From Microvirga roseola (GTDB taxonomy: Bacteria > Pseudomonadota > Alphaproteobacteria > Rhizobiales > Beijerinckiaceae), in the NCBI RefSeq assembly GCF_020866965.1, contig NZ_JAJATX010000006.1, positions 62,852-126,851 on the forward strand: a stretch of DNA of 64,000 nt, read 5' to 3'. A program made the position numbers and the translations under genes. Positions 38,658 to 47,634 of the stretch are shown piece after piece. The notes under the pieces were generated by a model that was not told the DNA's origin, ran no database searches, and saw nothing but the letters and a program-made list of their open reading frames with translations. Within the stretch, counting starts at the first letter, position 1; each line of letters opens with the position of its first letter.

Positions 38658-39196
38658 TGGCGGGTGCCTGACGCTAGGAGGGCTTCGCGAGCTTCTTTCC
38701 TGGCCGGGATGCCCATGATCCGCCCGAGCGCCTGAGGCCGGGGAAGGCGGGAATGGGCCGCCTTCATGACGGCGAGGTTCGCGGCAATGTCGTCCGGGAA
38801 GGGCGAGACCTTGCGGGCTTCCATGTCCATGTGGAGCGACAGGCCTTCCATGGTCGCAGCCACCCAGCCTTCGGCCGCATGGCGGATTTCCATGTAGAAG
38901 TGGAGGCGCTTCTCGTCGAAATCGATGAGCTGAAGCGTGACGCGCACGGTGTCGTTTATCTTCAGTTCGCGCCGGTAGAGGGTGTGGACCTCCGCGGCGA
39001 AATAGGAGGCCTTGCGCTCCTCAAGGTAATCCTGGCCGAGGCCGACAAGGTTGAAGCCTTCCTCCACGGCCCGGTCGAAGAGCACATGATAGTAGGCCAT
39101 GTTCATGTGGCCGTTATAATCGATCCATGCGGGCTCGACCCTCATCGTCGAAGAGACGAAGGGAGCGAAAAAGAAAATGGGAGCCCGCTTCTTCAT
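38654..39196 (-). CDS. Acyl-CoA thioesterase, hot-dog fold (4HBT family)
   Basis: This 180-residue protein has the signature WIDYNGHMNMAYYHVLFDRAVEEGF, the D-x-N-x-H-x-N-x-x-Y active-site helix of 4-hydroxybenzoyl-CoA thioesterase-like enzymes. Strands with YRRELKINDTVRVTLQLID and MEGLSLHMDM follow. Similar proteins are found near carnitine or betaine degradation genes, but no such genes are nearby. The substrate cannot be deduced. It is divergent from the flavoprotein gene at 39379. Confidence 0.82.
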   Translation of the reverse strand: MKKRAPIFFFAPFVSSTMRVEPAWIDYNGHMNMAYYHVLFDRAVEEGFNLVGLGQDYLEERKASYFAAEVHTLYRRELKINDTVRVTLQLIDFDEKRLHFYMEIRHAAEGWVAATMEGLSLHMDMEARKVSPFPDDIAANLAVMKAAHSRLPRPQALGRIMGIPARKEAREALLASGTRH

Positions 39197-39378
39197 GGTT
39201 CAGAGTTCGTCCTCAGAGCCGGTCATATTGCTCTCCCAGCCCAGCAAGAGCAGGAATGTTAGCACATTCCCCTTTGTTGCGCATGAGAATATTGCCGCCT
39301 TCGTCATCCAGAGTGTTGCTTTGCCGAAGGTTTTGGTAGCTATGGCTAACAAGCATTCCAAACGGACCTGAAGCCTCC

Positions 39379-40794
39379 ATGAACGCTCCTCACGCCCCTG
39401 TCCGCCCGAAGGCCACGGAAGCCGCCATCGCCGCCCTGACGTCCGAGCTCACCGGGCGTTACGGAGACCGGGTTTCGACCTCCGGAGCCGTGCGCGAGCA
39501 GCATGGGCACTCCCTGACCTGGACCAAGAATCAGCCGCCGGACATCGTGGTCTATCCCCGGACGACGGAGGAGGTGGCCGATATCGTCAAGCTTTGCGCC
39601 GCCCATGAGGTGCCGGTCATCCCCTTCGGAACCGGCACTTCTCTGGAAGGTCATGTCAATGCGCCCTACGGCGGGGCTTCCATCGACCTGAGCCTGATGA
39701 AGCGCATCATCGCCGTCCATGACGAGGACCTCGATTGCGTGGTGGAGGCCGGCGTGACCCGCAAGGAGTTGAACGAGCACCTGCGGGACAAGGGCCTATT
39801 CTTCCCCATCGATCCGGGCGCAGATGCATCCATCGGCGGCATGGTGGCTACGCGCGCCTCCGGTACCAATGCCGTCCGCTACGGGACGATGAAGGACGTC
39901 GTGCTGGCGTTGACCGTGGTTCTCCCCAACGGCGAGATCGTGAAGACCGCAAGCCGCGCTAAGAAGAGCTCGGCTGGCTATGATCTCACCCACCTCATGA
40001 TCGGCTCGGAGGGGACGCTCGGCATCGTGACCGAGATCACGCTCAAGCTGCACGGGATTCCAGAGGCGATCTCAGCCGGCATCTGCCCGTTCCCGTCCGT
40101 GAAGGCGGCCTGCGATGCGGTGATCATGACGATCCAGTCAGGGATTCCGGTGGCGCGTATCGAGCTGCTCGACGAATTGCAGGTGAGGGCAGTCAACACC
40201 CACTCGAAACTGACCCTGCCGGAAAGCCCCTTGCTGCTGCTCGAATTCCACGGCAGCGAGGCGGGCGTGCAGGAGCAGGCGGAACGTTTCGGTGACATCG
40301 CGGCCGAGTTCCGCGGCGGGCCGTTCGAATGGGCCACGAAGCCGGAGGAGCGCTCCCGTCTCTGGCAGGCCCGGCACGATGCTTATTGGGCGGCGCGGGG
40401 CCTGCGGCCCGGGGCGCAATCGGTGGCCACCGATGTATGCGTCCCCATCTCCCGCCTTGCGGAATGCGTGGACGAGACGAAGAGGGACATCCTGGAAAAC
40501 GGCCTGATCGCCCCCATCGTCGGCCATGTGGGCGACGGCAACTTCCATGTTCAACCACTTGTGAACATGGATGATCCGGCGGAGGTCGCAGCCTGTGAGG
40601 CCTTTGTCGACAGGCTCGTGCGGCGGGCGCTCGCCATGGAGGGCACCTGCACCGGCGAGCACGGTGTCGGCCAGAAGAAGATGAAGTACCTCGAGATCGA
40701 GCATGGGCCGGCGGCGCTCGGGCTCATGCGAGCCTTGAAACAGGCCGTCGACCCCCTCAACATCATGAATCCGGGCAAGATCGTTGCGCTTTGA
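39379..40794 (+). CDS. FAD-binding D-2-hydroxyacid dehydrogenase (D-lactate dehydrogenase/GlcD family)
   Basis: This 471-residue flavoprotein has an N-terminal PCMH-type FAD-binding domain with VIPFGTGTSLEGHVNAPYGG. DPGADASIGGMVATRASGTNAVRYGTMKD and LIGSEGTLGIVTE-like sequence (LMIGSEGTLGIVTEITLKL) follow. Its C-terminal FAD-oxidase cap has IVGHVGDGNFH and GTCTGEHGVGQKKM, which carry the metal/substrate His residues. This pattern fits cytochrome-linked D-lactate dehydrogenase or the glycolate oxidase GlcD subunit. No glcE or glcF partner is adjacent, which favours the stand-alone D-lactate type. It probably passes electrons to the respiratory chain at the membrane. Confidence 0.88.
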   Translation: MNAPHAPVRPKATEAAIAALTSELTGRYGDRVSTSGAVREQHGHSLTWTKNQPPDIVVYPRTTEEVADIVKLCAAHEVPVIPFGTGTSLEGHVNAPYGGASIDLSLMKRIIAVHDEDLDCVVEAGVTRKELNEHLRDKGLFFPIDPGADASIGGMVATRASGTNAVRYGTMKDVVLALTVVLPNGEIVKTASRAKKSSAGYDLTHLMIGSEGTLGIVTEITLKLHGIPEAISAGICPFPSVKAACDAVIMTIQSGIPVARIELLDELQVRAVNTHSKLTLPESPLLLLEFHGSEAGVQEQAERFGDIAAEFRGGPFEWATKPEERSRLWQARHDAYWAARGLRPGAQSVATDVCVPISRLAECVDETKRDILENGLIAPIVGHVGDGNFHVQPLVNMDDPAEVAACEAFVDRLVRRALAMEGTCTGEHGVGQKKMKYLEIEHGPAALGLMRALKQAVDPLNIMNPGKIVAL

Positions 40795-40878
40795 CGGTGG
40801 AAGGACAATTTGCTGCGCTCCCGCTGTTGCGACTGATAGGGTAAGGGACCTGCGGGAAAACGGAGAAAAGGCAGCCAC

Positions 40879-43800
40879 TTGCGCGATATCCTGACGATCA
40901 TCGCATCCATTGTGATCCTGGTCCTGGCGATTGCGGTCGCTGCGCCGCCTCTCATCGAGTGGGAGGCTCATCGCGACACGATCGACGGGATGATCTCGCG
41001 CGCCACCGGCACGCAGGCGCGGACCGAAGGCAACATCGACATCCGGCTGCTCCCCTCGCCGAGGCTGCGCCTCGAGAAGCTTTACCTCGGAGGCGAGGGG
41101 CAGAATTCGCCCAGGCTTGCTGCCGATCTCGTCTGGACCGAAGCCGAGCTGATGCCGCTTCTCCAGGGCGATATCCGCTTCACGGAAACCCGGATCGGGC
41201 GGGCCGACATCCGTATTCCGCTTTCCGGTGACGGATCCTGGAAGTTGCCGCCGGATCTTCTGTCAGGCAATGGCGCAGGCCGCCGGTGGGCCGTGGACAA
41301 TCTCACCGTCGCGCACCTGCTCCTGACGACCCAGATGCCGAGCACCGGCCGCACCGACCAGTTCTACGGGGAGGGCGTGCACATCGAAGGCCAGAAGCTG
41401 ACCGGCCCCTGGCGCGTCGAGGGCACCACGAACGGCGTCCCGTTCCGGCTGGTCACGGGTGAGCTGGGAGAGGATGGAACCGTCCAGCTCAAGCTCGCAG
41501 GCGGCGGGGACATCTATCCGCGCTTCGATCTCGACGCCCGGCTCGCATTGGATGAGGGCAACGGGACCATGACTCCGAACATCGCCGGCAAGGCCAAGGT
41601 GCTGTTCGGGCCGCCGGCGCAGGTGGCCGCCGCCGGCATCCCGATCCCCATCTCCGTGGAAACGGAATTCAAGACCAGGGCCGGCGCCGTCGAACTCGGT
41701 CCCGTCGCCGTCGAGGCCGGGGAGGGCGGCGCGAGCCTGCGGTTGACGGGGGAGGGCAGCATCCGCCTCGACGATCCCCGCATCTCACTGAAGCTGGAAG
41801 GGCGGCGGCTCGACGCGGACAGCTTCATCCTGTCCTCGGAGGGTAAGGATTTCGCAAGCCGCCTCCAGGAATGGTCGCTCCCGCCGATTACGGTCCCCAT
41901 CGACCTCAACCTCAAGCTCGACAGCATCGGCCTAGCCCAGGACGACCTCACCAACGCCAATCTGCGCGTCTCCCTGGAGAAGGGCGAGGCGCGGCTGGAT
42001 CGTCTCGAATTTATGGCGCCCGGCGAGACACGCGTCGCCCTGGAGGGCCAGTTCGGCCTGACGACGAAAGGCGGCATCAACGGCAAGGTGGCGGTGGCGT
42101 CCAATGCCTCCGACCGGCTGGCGCGCTATCTCAGCCGCCTGCGCATCAACTCGCCATTCCTGAAGGTGCTCGACGGACGCACCGTCGAAGCCTCCTCCGA
42201 CATCGCCTTCTCCAACCCGGTCCTGTCCTTCAACCGCATGCGCCTGAAGATCGGCGATGCGGTGACGACAGGCAATGTGCGCTACACTGCGCCGGAAGGG
42301 ACGGAGCGCGGCAAGCTGCAGGCACAGGTCGCCATCCAGAACCTGAACCTCGAGCAGTTGCCCCAGGTCTCCAGCGTCTTCGAGGCGACCGAGAACCTGG
42401 ATGTGGGCTTCATCCTCGATGCCCGCGGCGTCAGCGCCGGCAAGGGCGCCGGGGCTGGGCGCATTTCGGCCCGCATTCTCTCCGACGGCCCGGCCCTGCT
42501 AGTGGAGCGGCTCGAGGTCTCCGACCTTGCGGGAGCCAATGCCAATGTGAGCGGGCGCATCGCCCCCGACGGTTCGGGGCGGATCGCCGGCAAGGTGACG
42601 GCAAAGCGCGCGGCTCCCCTGGTCGATCTCATGGGAAGCGTCTGGATCGGCGGCATCTCCAAGCTCGTGCCTTACTTCGTCCGCGAGGGATCTCTCGATC
42701 TCGACGTGGTGACGGAGCGGATCGCGCCCGCTCCGAACTCCTCCGAGTTGCGCCTGCGGACAACGGCGAAGGGAACGGCGGCTGGCGGCACCTTCGAGGG
42801 GCAGGTCGATTCCGTCGATGGGCGCACGGAGAACCTCAACGTCACCCTCGCGACCGACAACACGGGCAAATGGGTCGACCGGGCCAATGTGGCCGGCCTC
42901 AAGCGCCCGTCCCGGATCGACCTTCGCGGGACGCGGATCGGCTCGGGCCTGTTCAGCGTCACCGTCGCCGGCGAGGTCGCCGGGGCGATGGTGACGACCA
43001 ACCGGCCCTTCACCCTGAGCGCGAATGACGACGTGGTGGACAGCGGCGAAGCGGAAATTGCGGCGCTCGACATCACGCCGTTCCTGCTCCTGCTGGGCGA
43101 CGGAGCCGGCGTCAACCCGCCGGTGCCGGTGAAGGCGCGGGTCACCCTCGGCCGCGAGAGGGACGCGACCCTTCTCAACATCACGGGTCAGGTCGACGGC
43201 AGCGATATACAGGCGCGCCTGGCCGCCCGCTCCCGCTCGGACATCAGCGGCGAGATTTCCCTCGAACGTCTTTCGATGCCGTGGCTCGTCGGTGCGCTCG
43301 CCCTCAACGTGCCGGGGGATCCGAACGCGAATGCAACCTGGTCAACGGCCAAGTTCGGCCAGACGGGGCGGCTCGTGCGCGGCGGACGGGTGGACTTCAA
43401 GGTCGGTGCGCTCGATCTCGGCCGAGGCCTTCAGGCGAGCCGGGCGGGCTTCACCGTCGAGGCGCAGCCGGACGGCATCGCGATCCGCGACCTCGATGCG
43501 GTCATTGGCGGCGGCGCCGTCACCGGAACCACGACGATCACCCGGCAGGGCGGTCTCGCCACCATCGTCGGTGAGGGCGCCATCAGGGACGTCCCTCTCT
43601 GGGCGCTCATCGGAGCCACGCCTTTCGAGGCGACCGTTTCCGGCAACCTGAAATTCGGCTCTGCGGCTGAGACCCTGTCCGGGCTCGTCTCCAATCTCGG
43701 AGGGGCGGGGGAGTGGCGCATCACGAACCTTCGCATCCCGGGCGCCGATCCGTCGGCTTTCGACAGGTCGTTGAAACAGGCGCTTGCCGAGGAGGAGCCG

Positions 43801-44433
43801 CTCGTCCAGGGCAAGGCCGAGAAGATCCTCGGCACGGAGCTTGCGCGCGCGCCCCTGACGGACCCGTCCGTGACCACGTCGGCGGCCATCGTCAACGGCG
43901 TGCTGCGGTTGTCGCCCTTCACGGTCGAGAGCGGTCCCGTCACGTGGCAGGGAGCCGTCACCTACGACCTCAAGAAGCTGGAGCTCGATGCACGCGGGGC
44001 CCTGACCGCCAAGACCGCGCCTGCCGCCTGGAGCGGGGCGCCGCCCTCCATCGGCCTGAACTTGCACGGCACCCTTGCATCCCCGACGCGGGAGATCGAT
44101 GCCAGCCCATTCCGTAACGGACTGGCGGCCATCGTGCTCAAGCGGGAACTGGACAAGATCGAGGCTCTGGAAAAGGCGGCCGCCGAGCGTCAGCGCCAGA
44201 TCCAGGCGCAGCAGGAGGCGGAGCGCCAGCGCAGGGCCGCCGCCGAAGAGGCGGCCCGTCAGGTCAAGGCGCGGGAAGAGGCGGAACGCACCCGTCGGGA
44301 GGCGGAGAGGCTCAGGCAGCAGCAGAACGACGCCATTCCGACCCCGGAGCCCTCGCCGATCTCGCTGCCGCCATTGGGAGCGCCCATCGAGCTGACCCCG
44401 CCGCCGCTGATCCATGGTGGATCCAACCGTTAG
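40879..44433 (+). CDS. Large AsmA family protein
   Basis: This 1,184-residue protein begins with a hydrophobic anchor (ILTIIASIVILVLAIAVAAP) and continues as a beta-rich periplasmic protein with the AsmA/YhdP architecture. It has an early AsmA block (LPSPRLRLEKLYLGG) and later repeated beta-strand units. The C-terminus carries a charged coiled coil (EALEKAAAERQRQIQAQQEA and following) and a Pro-rich tail. Members of this family bridge the inner and outer membrane and are implicated in lipid transport to the outer membrane. The start is TTG at 40879 after GGAGAAAAGG. No ATG gives a full signal anchor. The gene ends eight bases before the Rhs cassette. Confidence 0.85.
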   Translation: MRDILTIIASIVILVLAIAVAAPPLIEWEAHRDTIDGMISRATGTQARTEGNIDIRLLPSPRLRLEKLYLGGEGQNSPRLAADLVWTEAELMPLLQGDIRFTETRIGRADIRIPLSGDGSWKLPPDLLSGNGAGRRWAVDNLTVAHLLLTTQMPSTGRTDQFYGEGVHIEGQKLTGPWRVEGTTNGVPFRLVTGELGEDGTVQLKLAGGGDIYPRFDLDARLALDEGNGTMTPNIAGKAKVLFGPPAQVAAAGIPIPISVETEFKTRAGAVELGPVAVEAGEGGASLRLTGEGSIRLDDPRISLKLEGRRLDADSFILSSEGKDFASRLQEWSLPPITVPIDLNLKLDSIGLAQDDLTNANLRVSLEKGEARLDRLEFMAPGETRVALEGQFGLTTKGGINGKVAVASNASDRLARYLSRLRINSPFLKVLDGRTVEASSDIAFSNPVLSFNRMRLKIGDAVTTGNVRYTAPEGTERGKLQAQVAIQNLNLEQLPQVSSVFEATENLDVGFILDARGVSAGKGAGAGRISARILSDGPALLVERLEVSDLAGANANVSGRIAPDGSGRIAGKVTAKRAAPLVDLMGSVWIGGISKLVPYFVREGSLDLDVVTERIAPAPNSSELRLRTTAKGTAAGGTFEGQVDSVDGRTENLNVTLATDNTGKWVDRANVAGLKRPSRIDLRGTRIGSGLFSVTVAGEVAGAMVTTNRPFTLSANDDVVDSGEAEIAALDITPFLLLLGDGAGVNPPVPVKARVTLGRERDATLLNITGQVDGSDIQARLAARSRSDISGEISLERLSMPWLVGALALNVPGDPNANATWSTAKFGQTGRLVRGGRVDFKVGALDLGRGLQASRAGFTVEAQPDGIAIRDLDAVIGGGAVTGTTTITRQGGLATIVGEGAIRDVPLWALIGATPFEATVSGNLKFGSAAETLSGLVSNLGGAGEWRITNLRIPGADPSAFDRSLKQALAEEEPLVQGKAEKILGTELARAPLTDPSVTTSAAIVNGVLRLSPFTVESGPVTWQGAVTYDLKKLELDARGALTAKTAPAAWSGAPPSIGLNLHGTLASPTREIDASPFRNGLAAIVLKRELDKIEALEKAAAERQRQIQAQQEAERQRRAAAEEAARQVKAREEAERTRREAERLRQQQNDAIPTPEPSPISLPPLGAPIELTPPPLIHGGSNR

Positions 44434-44440
44434 CGGATCT

Positions 44441-44462
44441 CCCGGCTGCAGCCGGATGTCGG
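44441..44462. repeat. 22-bp direct repeat, right-hand copy of the pair by minus-strand order (low-coordinate copy)
   Basis: Contains CCGGCTGCAGCCGG at 44442-44455 followed by ATGTCGG. It is identical to 45711-45732, and the flanks diverge on both sides. On the minus strand it encodes DIRLQPG. Confidence 0.8.
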
Positions 44463-44523
44463 GATGCGGGTAGAGCGTCCACAGCCCCCGCTCCGGGAAG
44501 CCCGCCGGGCCGGGCACCCGCAT
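44441..44523 (-). pseudogene. Rhs core fragment, permuted downstream piece
   Basis: On the minus strand this piece reads RVPGPAGFPERGLWTLYPHPDIRLQPG and is then cut off near the AsmA stop. It resembles an Rhs/YD-repeat core segment. The last seven residues, DIRLQPG, are also the first residues of the Rhs fragment beginning at 45732, in the same phase. The piece is therefore the sequence expected immediately before that fragment, but it lies on the opposite side of the toxin and immunity genes. It is not expressed as a complete gene. Confidence 0.6.
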
Positions 44524-44562
44524 CGTAGGTGATCGCCCTAGAGATGTGCCGTACCAGCTTAT

Positions 44563-44802
44563 TCAGGCACGGCTAGCAACAGGAAACTCACCGCTTTGTC
44601 CAATATGTTTCCGCACCTTAACGACATCACCCGGCTGGAACTCCCAGGTCTCACCGGGTGGCACGCACTCTTCAAGAATACAGTACTTATCTGTAGTGAT
44701 CTGTTCAGCTCTTACAGGCCGCCATACATCAGTTCCTTCGCCGATAAGGCGAACATATATAGTGATCTCATTTTTAATATCTGAACCCTTGCCCGCCGAC
44801 AT
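44563..44802 (-). CDS. Probable immunity protein for the Rhs toxin tip
   Basis: The ATG at 44802 is preceded on the minus strand by AAAGGAG at a good distance. The product has 79 residues (MSAGKGSDIKNEITIYVRLI and onward), including VWRPVRAEQITTDKY and WEFQPGDVVKVRKHI. It is beta-rich in appearance. It overlaps the end of the toxin ORF by 29 bases, the usual tight order of toxin then immunity in Rhs loci. I do not recognise the family by name, so the immunity role rests on position, size and low GC. Confidence 0.65.
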   Translation of the reverse strand: MSAGKGSDIKNEITIYVRLIGEGTDVWRPVRAEQITTDKYCILEECVPPGETWEFQPGDVVKVRKHIGQSGEFPVASRA

Positions 44803-45733
44803 GAATGATCTCCTTTGTAACCTCATCGCGAACAATCGACTTGCCCGATACCGGGTGCTCGTACCTAGTTGCTGGATTATTAGGGTTAATATTATTTGGC
44901 GCAGAATACTGCCGCCCGTCCCTTATTGCTTCCGTAATCTGCTCATTAGTCCAGCCCCGTGCATTCATTCGGTTAGACCACTGCTTCTCAGTATGGTTCT
45001 TACCTAGTGACCACTCTGTTTCCGTTTTTCTTGGATTTTTCGGGTCAGGATCATCCGGCGTTCCCTTTGTATCGGCCGGGTTAGAAGTCCCTTTGCCTGC
45101 CTTCTCACTACCTCCTGCTTTCTCGTTGTTCAGCGTCTTTCCAGGTTGAGGCGTATCACCGGACAGACCACCGACAATGCCGCCGAGTATCGCTCCGCCG
45201 ACTCCACCTGCCGAGCCAACGCCCGCACCGATGCCCACACCTCCCAGCACAGCACCCGCTCCCGCGACCTGCACTTCCCCTCGCGCCCGGGCTGCCTCAA
45301 AGTCGCGGGTCGCATCGTAAGCGCTCTCGCCCGCATAGGTGCTGGTCATGCCTCCTGTGCCATCGGCGGAGTGCCCACTCGGATCCCTCTTGTTGACCGG
45401 ATCGTTGAGGCTGTAGGCGTAGCGGTTGGTGCCCACCCCCGGCAGGGTCGGGTCGAGGCTGTCGGGCGACAGAAAGCGGCCCCGCACCGGGTCGTAGACC
45501 CGCGCGTTCAGGTACACCAGCCCCAGCTCGCCGTCCTCGCGCTCGCCGATATAGCCGTGCGTGTCGAGCGCCTCCGAGCCCTTCAGCACCCGCTTCTCGC
45601 CATAGGCCCGGTGCACCACCTCCGACAGCACCGCTCCGCCCTCGGCCTTCGTCAGACGCCGCACCGAGGACAGGTGGTCCCGGTGCACCAGCGCGTCCTG
45701 CCCGCCGATCCCCGGCTGCAGCCGGATGTCGGT
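44774..45733 (-). pseudogene. Rhs family protein, C-terminal core and colicin E5-like toxin tip, N-terminus missing
   Basis: The open frame enters at the 22-bp repeat with DIRLQPGIGGQDALVHRDHLSSV and continues through Rhs core. The core includes GYIGEREDGELGLVYLNARV and then YDPVRGRFLSPDSLDP, and ends in NRYAYSLNDPVNKRDPSG, the usual core-to-tip hinge. The variable tip follows, with KQWSNRMNARGWTNEQITEA, then NPATRYEHPVSGKSIVRDEV and IIHVGGQGFRY. The RGWT...ATRY...VRDE...IHVGG pattern resembles colicin E5-related ribonucleases, which cut tRNA anticodons. That family assignment is moderate. No signal, transport domain or start codon of its own is visible apart from internal GTG codons (for example 45688), so it is a truncated or orphan tip. 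Confidence 0.7.
45711..45732. repeat. 22-bp direct repeat, high-coordinate copy
   Basis: Identical to 44441-44462, with the palindrome CCGGCTGCAGCCGG at 45712-45725. It lies four bases from the stop codon of the RHH gene. On the minus strand it opens the Rhs fragment. Confidence 0.8.
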
Positions 45734-45735
45734 TT

Positions 45736-45951
45736 CTAACGACCTCGAAACCTCGTCAGGACGAAGACCCTAATGGCGGAGGAGAGGTTCTGCTCGCCCC
45801 GTTCGGCGTCGATGCGCCCGATGAGGGCCTGGATTGAGAGGGTTTCCTGGGCTGCGATCTCCCGCAGGGCCTCCCAGAACGGCTCTTCGAGGGAAATGCT
45901 CGTCCGGTGCCCGGCAATCGAGACGGAGCGCTTGACGATGCCTGCACCCAT
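45736..45951 (-). CDS. Ribbon-helix-helix domain protein
   Basis: This 71-residue protein has KRSVSIAGHRTSISLEEPFW, then LREIAAQETLSIQALIGRID and the ending SSAIRVFVLTRFR. This is the RHH_4 pattern, a short basic strand followed by two helices, found in small putative DNA-binding proteins of alphaproteobacteria. Its ATG overlaps the stop of the DUF4169 gene (TGATG), and the pair lies downstream of fumC on the same strand. The three are probably one operon. A regulatory role is inferred only from the fold. Confidence 0.8.
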   Translation of the reverse strand: MGAGIVKRSVSIAGHRTSISLEEPFWEALREIAAQETLSIQALIGRIDAERGEQNLSSAIRVFVLTRFRGR

Positions 45952-46136
45952 CAGGGCGTCTCGTCATCGCGCTTGTGGGAGTCGAGCCGGCGTCCCGCCA
46001 TCTCCCGTTCGGCTTTCGTTTGGTCCTTCTCCGCCTTGGTGCGGCCGAAGGCGATGCGGTTCTGTTCGGCGCGGGCCTCCTTGTCGGCCCGCGCCTTGTT
46101 CTTGCGCGCCTGGCGCAGATTGATGATCTCAGCCAT
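45951..46136 (-). CDS. DUF4169 family small protein
   Basis: This 61-residue, very charged protein begins MAEIINLRQARKNKARADKE and continues with FGRTKAEKDQTKAER and LDSHKRDD. That N-terminus and the KRDD end are characteristic of the alphaproteobacterial DUF4169 family. It lies 17 bases downstream of fumC and overlaps the RHH gene, an arrangement seen in other Rhizobiales. No function is known. Confidence 0.85.
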   Translation of the reverse strand: MAEIINLRQARKNKARADKEARAEQNRIAFGRTKAEKDQTKAEREMAGRRLDSHKRDDETP

Positions 46137-46153
46137 GGCGCATCCTTACCCAA

Positions 46154-47545
46154 TCAGCCCGGCGAGAGCATGGTCTCGGGGCGGACGACCGCGTCGAAGT
46201 CCTCGGCCGAAACGCCGGCCTTGAGGGCTTCTTCCTTCAGCGTCGTGCCGTTCTTGTGCGCCGACTTCGCGATGGCCGCCGCCTTGTCGTAGCCGATGGT
46301 CGGGGCGAGCGCCGTGACGAGCATGAGCGAACGCTCCATCAACTCCTTGAGACGATCCTTGTTCGGCTCGATGCCGACGACGCAGTTGTCGGTGAAGCTG
46401 ATGGCGCCGTCCGCGAGTAGGCGGATCGACTGCAGCACCGCATTCACGATCACCGGCTTGAACACGTTGAGCTCGAAATGGCCCTGGCTGCCGGCGAAGG
46501 TCACGGTGGTCTGGTTGCCCGCCACCTGGCAGCACAGCATCGTCATGGCCTCGGCCTGGGTCGGGTTGACCTTGCCGGGCATGATGGAAGAGCCGGGCTC
46601 GTTCTCCGGCAGCGAAATCTCGCCGATGCCCGAACGGGGGCCGGAGCCCATGAGACGGATATCGTTGGCGATCTTGAACAGGCCGGCGGCGAGGCTCGCC
46701 AAGGCGCCATGGGTGTAGACGAGCGCATCGTTGGAGGCGAGCGCCTCGAACTTGTTGGTGGCCGAGGTGAAGGGCAGGGCGGTCAGCTCCACCACTTTTA
46801 CGGCAAAGCGGTCCGCAAATTCCGGATGGGCGTTGAGGCCCGTGCCGACGGCGGTGCCGCCCTGGGCCAGGGCATAGATGCCGGGCAGGGTCTGCTCGAT
46901 GCGGGCGATGCCGAGCTGCACCTGAGTGGCATAGCCCGAGAATTCCTGGCCGAGCGTCACCGGGGTGGCGTCCTGCAGGTGCGTGCGGCCGATCTTCACG
47001 AGGTCCTTGAAGGCTTCCGACTTCTCGTTCAGGGCCCTCAGCAGGTGCTTCAGGGCCGGGAGCAGCCGGTCATTGATCTCGCGCGCCACCGCGATGTGCA
47101 TGGCGGTGGGGAACGAGTCGTTGGACGACTGGCCCATATTGACGTGGTCGTTGGGATGAACCGGCTTCTTGCTGCCGCGCTTGCCGCCGAGGCGCTCGAT
47201 GGCGAGGTTCGAGAGCACCTCGTTCATGTTCATGTTGGACTGGGTGCCCGAACCCGTCTGGTAGACCACGAGGGGGAACTCGTCGTCATGCTTGCCCTGC
47301 ACCACGTCGGCGGCGGCGGCCGCGATAGCATCGGCCAGGCGCGGCTCGAGCTTGCCGAGGTCCTTGTTCACAAGCGCCGCCGCCTGCTTCACGATGGCCA
47401 GCGCATGGACGAGGGGGAGCGGCATCCGATCGGTGCCAATGCGGAAGTTCTGGATCGAACGCTGCGTCTGGGCGCCCCAGAGCTTGTCGGCGGGAACTTC
47501 GATGGGGCCGAAGGTATCTGTTTCGGTGCGGGTTGAGGGCGACAT
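46154..47545 (-). CDS. fumC: Class II fumarate hydratase FumC
   Basis: This 463-residue, iron-independent fumarase interconverts fumarate and malate in the citric acid cycle. It has the superfamily signature [13 protein letters not shown] and the early [40 protein letters not shown] and the active-site [16 protein letters not shown] region are also seen. AAGAGGTCAGG on the minus strand is a good ribosome binding site before the ATG at 47545. Two small genes follow it in the same direction. Confidence 0.97.
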   Translation of the reverse strand: MSPSTRTETDTFGPIEVPADKLWGAQTQRSIQNFRIGTDRMPLPLVHALAIVKQAAALVNKDLGKLEPRLADAIAAAAADVVQGKHDDEFPLVVYQTGSGTQSNMNMNEVLSNLAIERLGGKRGSKKPVHPNDHVNMGQSSNDSFPTAMHIAVAREINDRLLPALKHLLRALNEKSEAFKDLVKIGRTHLQDATPVTLGQEFSGYATQVQLGIARIEQTLPGIYALAQGGTAVGTGLNAHPEFADRFAVKVVELTALPFTSATNKFEALASNDALVYTHGALASLAAGLFKIANDIRLMGSGPRSGIGEISLPENEPGSSIMPGKVNPTQAEAMTMLCCQVAGNQTTVTFAGSQGHFELNVFKPVIVNAVLQSIRLLADGAISFTDNCVVGIEPNKDRLKELMERSLMLVTALAPTIGYDKAAAIAKSAHKNGTTLKEEALKAGVSAEDFDAVVRPETMLSPG

Positions 47546-47634
47546 CCTGACCTCTTTCGATGGAGTTGCGTGTTCTTATCTCAAAGTTTCGCGCCCGCAA
47601 CAGCGAAGGCGCATAACAGGGCTTGTCAATTCGA

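Larger units (their letters stand above)
44441..45732 (-). mobile_element. Rhs toxin-tip/immunity cassette bounded by a 22-bp direct repeat
   Basis: A 22-bp sequence at 44441-44462 recurs exactly at 45711-45732, exactly 1,270 bp apart. Both copies contain the perfect palindrome CCGGCTGCAGCCGG. The enclosed DNA encodes Rhs core, a toxin tip and an immunity protein on the minus strand and is visibly richer in A/T than its neighbours, especially at 44563-45150. It sits between the 3' ends of two convergent genes (AsmA and the RHH gene), eight bases from one stop and four from the other. No integrase or transposase is present. Confidence 0.7.

Noticed and set aside
35972-38671. An 899-codon plus-strand frame across the UvrD/PcrA gene
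   Set aside because: The minus strand carries all helicase motifs in order; the plus-strand product has no recognisable domain.
44441-45732. Phage or integrative element attachment site at the 22-bp repeats
   Set aside because: No integrase, no tRNA target and no phage genes; the repeat lies inside Rhs coding sequence, so homologous exchange is a simpler explanation.
47623-47634. A TTG start for the P450 four codons before the ATG
   Set aside because: The ATG at 47635 is a better start and the extra residues add no conserved sequence.
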